Source: an uncultured Acidimicrobiales bacterium (GTDB lineage Bacteria; Actinomycetota; Acidimicrobiia; Acidimicrobiales; SZUA-35). From it: a stretch of DNA of 5,766 bases. Below are positions 1 to 5,458 of the stretch, piece by piece. Location of the stretch: positions 1 through 5,766 of the forward strand of contig CALLIQ010000103.1 in assembly GCA_938008925.1 (NCBI GenBank), written 5' to 3'. Numbering within the stretch: the stretch's first letter is position 1; each line of letters opens with the position of its first letter. Under the pieces are notes generated by a model that saw only the letters and a program-made list of their open reading frames with translations, had not been told where the DNA came from and made no database searches. A program made the translations under genes and the position numbers.

Positions 1-1096
1 CGACGAGCGGCTCGAGGCCGTCGGGATACTTCGTCTCGTCGACCCACCAGTCGCCGAGACCGGCGGTGTCGTCGTTGCGTTGGTGGAACCAGCCGTCGTC
101 GAGGACGAAGCGTTCGGCCCCCACCTCCGCCGCGACGTCGGCGAGCCGCTTGAGCGTGTCGACATCGTGATCGAAGTAGACGGCCTCCCAAGTGTTGAGC
201 AACACCGGCCGGGGCTTGTCGATGCTCGGATGGCTCGGGCGGGACCGCAGATAACGGTGGAACGCGTTCGACACGGCGCCGAGGCCGCGGTCGCTGTAGG
301 CGCCGTAGAGCCACGGCGACTCGATCGATTGACCGGGTTCGAGATCGGCCTCTCCGGGAAACAACAGCTCGCCCGCTTGGAGATAGCGACGTCCGTCGGC
401 GAGACGCTCGGCCACGAGGCGGGAGTTGCCGCTCCAGCCGAGGTGGAATCCCCACACCTCGCCGACGTTCTCGGTGAACCCGCCGGACCCGGCGAACATG
501 ACGGCGACGTGGTCGTGCGAGCTGCGTCCCCGGCGGTTCTCGTTGATGATCGCCCCGGCCTCCCAGTGCTGGCGACGGGGGTGGAACTCGTCGCACCACC
601 GACCGGTGAAGTCGAGGATCTCGTTGGCGTGCGCCGGGAGCGGCAACGACAGCGACAGCCGGTTGATGTTGTAGGTGGTGTCCGCGGTGTTCGTGAGCGT
701 CTGGCGCAGCGCTACGACGTCGCGCCCCGGCTCGAGCCAGATCTCGATGTCGAGCGCGAGGCCGGCGATCTCATCGGCGCAATGGAAGCGAACGAGGTCA
801 TCGGCGATCTCGGGCGGCTTCGTCTCGACGAAGCGCGGGGCCCAGGCCGAGCCGTCGGCTCGGGCTCCCTTGAGTCCCGGCGATCCGAAGAATCCCGAAC
901 CCAGCTCGGGCACGAGGGCGACGGGCGCCTCGGCGTCGATCGTCGCGTGCGCGAGCGGTCGGCTGAGTGACGCCACGATCATGTCGGCATCGTCGGCGGG
1001 CAGCTTGCGTCCCCAATACACGACGGCGGGTGGTCCGTCGCCGTGGGTCAAGACGAGCGTGGTGTTCTCGCCGTGGAGCATCAAGTGGTCAGCCAA
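1..1096 (-). CDS. GH36 alpha-galactosidase (N-terminal part, runs off the window)
   Basis: This is the first 365 codons of a family GH36 alpha-galactosidase, which removes terminal alpha-galactosyl residues from sugars such as melibiose, raffinose or galactosyl-glycerol. Family members are usually around 700 residues, so about half is present. The beta-sandwich N-terminal domain covers roughly residues 1-285, with RGRSSHDH (189-196) and WGFHLGWSGN (215-224), both typical of GH36. The barrel domain then opens with PRPVLLNTWEAVYFDH (295-310), RFVLDDGWF (329-337) and GDWWVDETKYPDGL (348-361). The aspartates of LDDGW belong to the galactose-binding site. The catalytic nucleophile and acid/base should lie further on, outside the window, so activity cannot be judged. 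No signal peptide or membrane segment is seen, so it should be cytoplasmic and act on imported sugar. The start is taken as TTG at 1096 because GGAGG at 1108-1104 sits 7 nt before it; the in-frame ATG at 1081 would be 22 nt away. It starts 3 bp after the upstream stop, in the same operon. Confidence 0.93.
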   Translation of the reverse strand, partial: MADHLMLHGENTTLVLTHGDGPPAVVYWGRKLPADDADMIVASLSRPLAHATIDAEAPVALVPELGSGFFGSPGLKGARADGSAWAPRFVETKPPEIADDLVRFHCADEIAGLALDIEIWLEPGRDVVALRQTLTNTADTTYNINRLSLSLPLPAHANEILDFTGRWCDEFHPRRQHWEAGAIINENRRGRSSHDHVAVMFAGSGGFTENVGEVWGFHLGWSGNSRLVAERLADGRRYLQAGELLFPGEADLEPGQSIESPWLYGAYSDRGLGAVSNAFHRYLRSRPSHPSIDKPRPVLLNTWEAVYFDHDVDTLKRLADVAAEVGAERFVLDDGWFHQRNDDTAGLGDWWVDETKYPDGLEPLV

Positions 1097-1099
1097 GGG

Positions 1100-2929
1100 T
1101 CAGCCTCCGCTTTCGGATGGGGGTTCGCTTACAGGTTCGGACGATTGGGCCGTATCGATCGCGCGAGCGATCACGATGCGGGAGCCAGCCTCGACTCCCT
1201 CGATCGCGCTCGTCGTACCGTCTGGCCAGAGCACCGTCACCTCGATCGGATCGGCCGCGTCGTTCCCGGCATGATCGCCGAGCCCGACATGAGCCGTCGG
1301 CGGGCCTCCGGAAAGGTAGCCACGGCTCTGGTCGATGGTGCGGGTGAAGCGCTCGCCACCCGCTTCGACGATGACCGTGGCCCCGATCGCCGAAGGGTTG
1401 CGGCTGCCGGCCCAGTCGAGCGCGATCTCGAGGTTGGCGCCGCCGCAGATCTGGTTCTCGAACAGCCGCATCGGCGCATTGAGATTGTTCACCACGATGT
1501 CGAGATCGCCGTCGCCGTCGACATCGCCCATCGCCATGCCACGGCCGCCCGTCAGGTCGTCGAGCCCCCATTCGGGGCGCCGCTCCATGGCGTCGCCCGT
1601 GTTGACGAAGGCTTGGTTCGGCTCGATCAGCTCGTTGTCGTCGAGAGCGGCGAACAGGTTGTCGCTTCGCATGCCGGTCACGATGTACAGGTCGAGGAGG
1701 CCATCGGAGTCGAGGTCGCCGAACAGGCCGGACCAACTCCAGCCGGTCGCGTCGATGCCGAACGACGGCGCCACGTTCTCGAAGCCGCCCTCGGCGCTGG
1801 AGAGCGACAACACGTTCTCGGGTCGCTGCACCTCGTCGACCTCGCCGATGGCGTCCATGTCGGCGTTGACCTCGACGTAGCGTTCATCGGCGGTGGGGTC
1901 GTCGGCTCGGGGCTTCATGTCGGTCGAGAAGAGATCGAGGTCGCCGTCGTTGTCGACGTCGCCGGCGTCGAGGCTCATCGTGGAGAACGACGTTCGCTCG
2001 AACGGCGACACCTCGAGCCAGCCGCCGTCGTTGTCGACCCACAGTCCGTCCGGCGTTGCCAGGTCGTTGCCGACGGCGATGTCGGTGTCGAAGTCACCGT
2101 CGAGGTCGAGCAGCAGCACGGAGAGCGCTTGGGCCGACGACGCGACCCGCGTTGCGGCGAAGGTGCCGTCGGCCGCTTGCTCGTGGACGACCACACCGGT
2201 GTCGCTTCCGAGCACGGGTGAGTTCCGGAGCAGCGTCAGCTCGGCGTTGTAGGAGCCGGTCACGAGATCGAGGTCACCGTCTCCACCGAGGTCGCTCCAG
2301 GCGAAGGCGTAGGTCGCGGCGTCGACGCCGTCCATGCGGATCCGTTCGAAGGTCGGATCCGTGCCGGGATCGCCCGATCCAGTGTTGTCGAACAGCGTTG
2401 GTGGGCCGACGCCGGTGGAGAGCACGATGTCAGCGTCGCGGTCACCGTCGACGTCGACGATGGCGGCTTGACGGAACCGACCGACGATGAGCGGCTCGAC
2501 CCGGAACGACGGCGCACCGGAGGCATCGAGCCCCTCGTTGAACAACAGGTTGGTGTCGCCGGACAGGTTGGGGGCGACGATGTCGAGGTCGCCGTCACCG
2601 TCGAGATCACCGAGGGCGACGCCCGTGCCGGTGCCGTCGAAGGTCGAGGACGTGTCGCCCGCGCCGGCGGTGATGTGCGGAAGATCGTGGGCGACGAAGG
2701 CGCCCGAGCAGGCCCCATCGACGAACGGGGTCGAGGTGGCGGTCGCGGCCACGACCGGTGCATCGAGGAGCGCATCGGGCAGCGCACCGCCGAGCGGCGC
2801 AGCGCTGCCACATGCCGACGTCATGAGGGCGGCGGTTGTGAGCAACCCTCCCAAAAAACGAGAACGAGCAGGCCTCGTGCCGACCCCATTGGTTCGAATG
2901 GGGTTGGACACGGACCTGCTCGCTCTCAC
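1100..2929 (-). CDS. CRTAC1-like FG-GAP/VCBS propeller lipoprotein with C-terminal ASPIC/UnbV domain
   Basis: This is a 609-codon protein, predicted to be secreted and lipid-anchored. Residues 22-40 (arginines, then LGGLLTTAALMTSAC) form a lipoprotein-like signal with candidate lipidated C40; the lipobox is imperfect (T at -3). Residues about 100-490 carry seven DxDxDG-type calcium loops starting at residues 108, 159, 213, 275, 324, 405 and 469, as in seven-bladed integrin-alpha-like propellers. The third loop reads DLGGDGDLD, with glycine replacing one usual ligand. The segment 384-416 (ENVAPSFGID, TGWSWSGLFGDLDSDG, LDLY) is the CRTAC1-family hallmark. Residues about 499-588 match the ASPIC/UnbV domain (SRGYLSGGPPTAHVGLG, VTVLWPDGTTS), followed by a Ser/Pro/Glu-rich tail. 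Such proteins are thought to mediate calcium-dependent adhesion or ligand binding; no enzymatic role is evident. The start is uncertain: GTG at 2929 gives the longest frame but has no clear Shine-Dalgarno, and GTG at 2911 would still keep the signal peptide. Both lie in a terminator-like hairpin. Its place between sugar importer and alpha-galactosidase suggests a surface glycan-binding accessory; this is inference. Confidence 0.88.
   Translation of the reverse strand: MRASRSVSNPIRTNGVGTRPARSRFLGGLLTTAALMTSACGSAAPLGGALPDALLDAPVVAATATSTPFVDGACSGAFVAHDLPHITAGAGDTSSTFDGTGTGVALGDLDGDGDLDIVAPNLSGDTNLLFNEGLDASGAPSFRVEPLIVGRFRQAAIVDVDGDRDADIVLSTGVGPPTLFDNTGSGDPGTDPTFERIRMDGVDAATYAFAWSDLGGDGDLDLVTGSYNAELTLLRNSPVLGSDTGVVVHEQAADGTFAATRVASSAQALSVLLLDLDGDFDTDIAVGNDLATPDGLWVDNDGGWLEVSPFERTSFSTMSLDAGDVDNDGDLDLFSTDMKPRADDPTADERYVEVNADMDAIGEVDEVQRPENVLSLSSAEGGFENVAPSFGIDATGWSWSGLFGDLDSDGLLDLYIVTGMRSDNLFAALDDNELIEPNQAFVNTGDAMERRPEWGLDDLTGGRGMAMGDVDGDGDLDIVVNNLNAPMRLFENQICGGANLEIALDWAGSRNPSAIGATVIVEAGGERFTRTIDQSRGYLSGGPPTAHVGLGDHAGNDAADPIEVTVLWPDGTTSAIEGVEAGSRIVIARAIDTAQSSEPVSEPPSESGG
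1104..1108 (-). promoter_or_regulatory. Shine-Dalgarno site for the GH36 gene, inside the end of the preceding gene
   Basis: On the minus strand GGAGG lies just before the TGA stop (1102-1100) of the propeller-lipoprotein gene and 7 nt upstream of TTG at 1096. The spacing decides the start in favour of TTG and points to translational coupling between the two genes. Confidence 0.7.
1499..2608 (-). repeat. Seven coding repeats of a calcium-loop motif (FG-GAP units)
   Basis: Seven copies of a D-x-D-x-D-G-x-x-D-like loop are encoded here, beginning at residues 108 (DLDGDGDLD), 159 (DVDGDRDAD), 213 (DLGGDGDLD), 275 (DLDGDFDTD), 324 (DVDNDGDLD), 405 (DLDSDGLLD) and 469 (DVDGDGDLD) of the propeller lipoprotein. 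Spacings are 51, 54, 62, 49, 81 and 64 residues. On the plus strand the loops show as recurring tcgaggtcgccgtc-type strings, a consequence of the protein repeat and not an independent DNA element. Confidence 0.9.
2853..2927 (-). terminator. Long hairpin plus U-run: intrinsic terminator or attenuator after the solute-binding protein gene
   Basis: Read on the minus strand, the 5' arm 2927-2915 pairs with 2872-2860 over 13 positions with one G-U. The pairing continues through 2914-2907 with 2881-2873 (8 pairs including two G-U, one bulge) and, past a small internal loop, ends in a perfect 8-bp stem, 2904-2897 with 2890-2883, closed by a 6-nt loop. Six T residues follow almost at once (2858-2853). 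It starts about 43 nt after the stop codon of the solute-binding protein, where an intrinsic terminator is expected. The U-run is on one side only, so it should act on minus-strand transcription. It overlaps the candidate start codons of the next gene (GTG 2929 and GTG 2911), so it may be a partial terminator and may also mask translation starts. Confidence 0.85.
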
Positions 2930-2970
2930 GATCGATGACCGATCAGGCGCTCCGTGAGGAGCGACCCGGA

Positions 2971-4359
2971 TCAGCTACCGAGGATGGAGTTGACCTCTTC
3001 GGCTGCGGGAGCCAGGAGGTCGGCAGCGTCGCCCTCACCACGGAGGATCTGCTGCATGACCGGACCGACGGTGTCCTCGATCTTCGACGCGGAGTCGGTG
3101 ATCGGGAAGAGGAAGGTGGTCTCGTTGTCGACGTGCACGGTGAAGGCGCTCACGTCAACACCGTTTTCGGTGTGGGCGTCCTGAGCGATCTTCGTGGCAG
3201 ACGGGATGGCCGGGAACACGACGGCGCCGCCGCCGACGACTTCCTGGCAAGCCGGGGAGGCCATGTACTTGACCCATTCCCAAGCAGCGTCGGGGTTCTC
3301 GGCCGACTGGGTGATCGAGTCAGCGAGGCCGTTGAACATCGAACGACGCTCACCGATCGGACCGACGGGCAGCGGAGCGTACGCAACCGGAACCTCGGTG
3401 TCGGCACCGCTGAGGGTCGAGATCATCCACGAACCGTTGGTCTGGGTGGCAGCGCCGCCCGACTGGAAGATGGTGGTGCCACCGAGGGACTCGACGTCCT
3501 CGATGGGGGTCACGTAGCCGGCGGCGATCCAGTCAGCGAAGAACTGGACGGTCTCGGCGAGCTCCGGCGCAGCGAAGTTGGCGCTGTCGGCCCACGGCTC
3601 ATCCGTGGCGACGTAACCGTTCGATGCGGCGAAGGAGCTGAAGGTGGTCTGACCGAAGGCGCCGAAGCCACCCTCGAGGCCGAAGCCGTACACCTCGACG
3701 CTGGAGGCGTCGAAGCCGTCTTCGTTGCCGCGGACACCGTTGGTGTCGATGGTCAGACGCTGGATGAGCTCACCCCAGGTGCCGCCGTCGGTGGGGTTCC
3801 ACTCGGCGTTGGCGAAGTCTTCGAGGGTGATACCGGCATCATCGAGCATGGCGGAGTTGGTCACCATTGCGATGGTGTCGAAGTCCTTCGGCAGGCCGAA
3901 GCGCTGACCGTCGGGGGAGGTCCACAGCTCGGCGAGACCAGGGAAGTACTGGTTCACGTCGACACCGTCGCGCTCGACGAAGTCGTTGAGCGACACGAGG
4001 ACGCCCGACTCGACGAACTCGGGGTAGCGAGCGAGGTGGTCGGTGAAGACGTCAGGAGCGGAGTCCGACGCGAATGCGGCGGTGAGACCGTCCCAGTAGT
4101 CACCCCAGCCGAACTGGGAGATGGTGACGTTGATGTTCGGCTGCACGTTTGCCGTGAAGTCGGCGGCGCAGGTCTCGTAGAACGGCTGCTGGTTGCCGTC
4201 CCAGAGCCAGTAGTCGATTTCGACCGGCTCATCGAAGGAGGGGGCTTCGCCACTGGCGGAGCCTCCGTCTTCTGAATCGTCACTGCCACCACACGCGGCG
4301 GCCACCATGGCCATCGCAAGCAACGCAGCGAAGAGACGGAGCATCTTGCTCTCTCGCAT
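2971..4359 (-). CDS. Extracellular solute-binding lipoprotein of a carbohydrate ABC transporter (family 1)
   Basis: This is a 462-residue sugar-capturing lipoprotein that delivers substrate to the membrane permeases. The signal peptide (residues 1-22, MRESKMLRLFAALLAMAMVA onward) leads to lipidated C23 in AAACGGSDD, followed by a Ser/Gly/acidic linker to about residue 40. Family-1 features follow: IDYWLWDGNQQPFYE (48-62), APDVFTDHLARYPEFVESG (101-119), SPDGQRFGLPKDFDTIA (148-164), and the late helix AAWEWVKYMASPACQEVVGG (358-377). Two further cysteines, C64 and C371, may form a disulfide. Aromatic residues around the WLW and FGWGDYW segments fit sugar stacking, but the substrate cannot be read from them; the neighbouring GH36 enzyme suggests an alpha-galactoside. 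The start is ATG at 4359, with GGAGGA 7 nt upstream. The frame stays open to ATG 4482, but that extra stretch is not signal-like. It lies 169 bp after the permease gene, and a strong hairpin follows its stop. Confidence 0.95.
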   Translation of the reverse strand: MRESKMLRLFAALLAMAMVAAACGGSDDSEDGGSASGEAPSFDEPVEIDYWLWDGNQQPFYETCAADFTANVQPNINVTISQFGWGDYWDGLTAAFASDSAPDVFTDHLARYPEFVESGVLVSLNDFVERDGVDVNQYFPGLAELWTSPDGQRFGLPKDFDTIAMVTNSAMLDDAGITLEDFANAEWNPTDGGTWGELIQRLTIDTNGVRGNEDGFDASSVEVYGFGLEGGFGAFGQTTFSSFAASNGYVATDEPWADSANFAAPELAETVQFFADWIAAGYVTPIEDVESLGGTTIFQSGGAATQTNGSWMISTLSGADTEVPVAYAPLPVGPIGERRSMFNGLADSITQSAENPDAAWEWVKYMASPACQEVVGGGAVVFPAIPSATKIAQDAHTENGVDVSAFTVHVDNETTFLFPITDSASKIEDTVGPVMQQILRGEGDAADLLAPAAEEVNSILGS

Positions 4360-4366
4360 GTTGGAT

Positions 4367-4372
4367 TCCTCC
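4367..4372 (-). promoter_or_regulatory. Shine-Dalgarno site that fixes the start of the solute-binding protein
   Basis: GGAGGA on the minus strand, 7 nt before ATG at 4359. Neither the longer reading from ATG 4482 nor the shorter one from ATG 4344 has a comparable site at a suitable distance. Confidence 0.85.
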
Positions 4373-4413
4373 AGGGCTTCGTCGAGTGGTGTTTCCACCC
4401 GGCTTTTTGTTTC

Positions 4414-4432
4414 TGGCACTGCTGTCGTGCCA
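4414..4432 (-). other. Leader hairpin upstream of the solute-binding protein
   Basis: TGGCAC (4414-4419) pairs with GTGCCA (4427-4432) around a 7-nt loop. An alternative pairing uses GCACTGC near 4416-4422 with GCAGTGC near 4443-4449, so the two structures would be mutually exclusive. No U-run follows on the minus strand, so it is not an intrinsic terminator. Confidence 0.4.
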
Positions 4433-4455
4433 TGGCTTTCTGGCAGTGCGCCGTT

Positions 4456-4495
4456 CAGGGAGATGTCACCCTGCGTACGCATTGCAAGATCAATG
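4456..4495. promoter_or_regulatory. Cluster of three abutting dyad repeats, possible operator
   Basis: On the plus strand: CAGGG (4456-4460) with CCCTG (4469-4473), a perfect 10-bp palindrome TGCGTACGCA (4472-4481), and CATTG (4480-4484) with CAATG (4491-4495). They occupy 40 bp upstream of the solute-binding protein start. None matches a regulator motif that I recognise with confidence, so operator function is only a possibility. Confidence 0.35.
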
Positions 4496-4528
4496 GATCA
4501 GATTAGTTGCGAATGTGTGCGAAAACGT

Positions 4529-5458
4529 TCATTTGATACCGGAGAACTGAATACTGTCGACAAGCCGTCGTCCGAACGCAATGAAGAGCAACAGCATCGG
4601 CAGCGCCGACAAGATGGTTGCGGTCATCAGTCCGGCCCAGTCGGGCGACGTGCCCGGGTTCTGGGAAGCGAAGGAACCGAGCGCAACGGTGAGCGGCTGG
4701 ATGTCTTCCTTGCCGGCGACCACGAGCGGCCACAGGTATTCGTTCCAGGCCGTCACATAGGTCAACACCGCGAGCGTCACCATCTGAGGTGCTGCGATCG
4801 GCAGGATCACTTTCGTGAAGATCGTGAAGTGGCTGGCGCCGTCGATGATGGCCGCCTCCTCCAGCGATCGGTTGATGCCGAGGAAGAACTGCCGCAGGAA
4901 GAACACGGCGAACGGCGTCATGAAGAAGAACGGCGCGACCACACCGGCATAGGTGTTCAACAGCCCGAGGTTCTTGATGAGGATCAAGTTCGGGATGAGG
5001 ATGAAGATCGGCGGCACCATCAGACCGGTCAGGTACAAGAAGAAGAGCTGCTCCCGGTACTTGAACTTCAGCCGTGCGAAGGCGTAGGCCGCCATGGCGC
5101 TGAAGAACACCTGGCCCGCCGTGATGGCGGTGGCGATGATCACCGAGTTGCGCAACGCCTTCAAGAAGTCGAACGAACCGGAGTTGTCTCGACCGGTGAC
5201 CTCGAGGATCTCCTCGGGACTGGCCGCACCGACCACCCGCTTGAAGTTGAGGATCGTCGGATCTTCGGGGATGAACCCCGTGTCACCGGCGAGGAGGTCG
5301 GGCGTGCGAGACAGACCCGTCCGGAACGCCCAGTAGAAGGGGAACACGCTGATGATGACGAGGATGAGCAGGAGGAGCCATGCCACCCCTCGTCCCATGC
5401 GTGCGCCCGTCGAGTCGCCGGCGCCAGAGCCGGCCATTCCTGCGCTGGTGGTGCTCAT
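4529..5458 (-). CDS. Carbohydrate ABC transporter permease, MalG/UgpE type
   Basis: This 309-residue inner-membrane protein forms half of the transport channel with the MalF-like partner encoded just before it. Hydrophobic segments at about 26-46, 104-126, 138-162, 167-190, 224-246 and 276-297 give the six spans usual for this subfamily, after a Gly/Ser-rich cytoplasmic N-terminus. The EAA loop that docks to the ATPase is clear: EAAIIDGASHFTIFTKVILP (201-220), with the conserved Gly at 207 and LP at 219-220. The ending RRLVDSIQFSGIK resembles the usual G-x-x-x-G-x-V-K end of MalG-type permeases. The ATG at 5458 overlaps the previous gene's stop as ATGA, implying translational coupling and equal expression. 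The length is normal for the family and no defect is seen. No ATPase gene is in view. Confidence 0.96.
   Translation of the reverse strand: MSTTSAGMAGSGAGDSTGARMGRGVAWLLLLILVIISVFPFYWAFRTGLSRTPDLLAGDTGFIPEDPTILNFKRVVGAASPEEILEVTGRDNSGSFDFLKALRNSVIIATAITAGQVFFSAMAAYAFARLKFKYREQLFFLYLTGLMVPPIFILIPNLILIKNLGLLNTYAGVVAPFFFMTPFAVFFLRQFFLGINRSLEEAAIIDGASHFTIFTKVILPIAAPQMVTLAVLTYVTAWNEYLWPLVVAGKEDIQPLTVALGSFASQNPGTSPDWAGLMTATILSALPMLLLFIAFGRRLVDSIQFSGIK

Larger units (their letters stand above)
4360..4528 (-). other. 169-bp structured spacer between permease and solute-binding protein genes
   Basis: No credible gene lies in this stretch; the in-frame extension of the solute-binding protein here lacks coding character. 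In transcription order it holds a helix-phased direct repeat (TGCGAA on the plus strand at 4508-4513 and 4518-4523), a block of three abutting dyads (4456-4495), a 6-bp hairpin (4414-4432) and a small hairpin (4386-4389 with 4395-4398) before the Shine-Dalgarno site. A TAATCT at 4505-4500 resembles a -10 box, but no matching -35 sits at the right distance. The length, unlike the tight junctions elsewhere in the operon, suggests a separate regulatory point such as an internal promoter, operator or mRNA-stability element for the binding protein. Confidence 0.5.

Noticed and set aside
80..2221. Long plus-strand open frames (80-970 and 1043-2221) opposite the alpha-galactosidase and propeller genes
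   Set aside because: Their proteins are Arg/Val/Gly/Asp-rich with no recognisable domain, and they lie antisense to genes with clear family motifs. High-GC codon bias readily leaves such frames open.
1499..2608. Recurrent tcgaggtcgccgtc-like strings as a DNA repeat or CRISPR-like array
   Set aside because: They encode the calcium loops of the propeller protein in frame, with irregular spacing and no spacer-repeat structure.
2822..2854. Later starts for the propeller lipoprotein (TTG 2854, TTG 2845, ATG 2824) that would clear the hairpin
   Set aside because: They remove the basic and hydrophobic parts of the signal peptide, and the GGGAGGG nearby directly abuts TTG 2845 or is about 20 nt from ATG 2824. 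Not fully excluded, so the start is left as uncertain.
4360..4482. Start of the solute-binding protein at ATG 4482 (41 extra residues)
   Set aside because: The extra residues are hydrophilic and would bury the lipoprotein signal peptide inside the protein; ATG 4359 has a strong Shine-Dalgarno at 7 nt.
4500..4529. Sigma-70-like promoter with -10 TAATCT at 4505-4500
   Set aside because: The hexamers 17-18 bp upstream (ACGTTT or AACGTT) do not resemble TTGACA, so it is not listed as a promoter.
4518..4535. LacI/CcpA-like operator around AACGTT at 4524-4529
   Set aside because: Symmetry stops after the central 6 bp and the flanks do not fit the family consensus.
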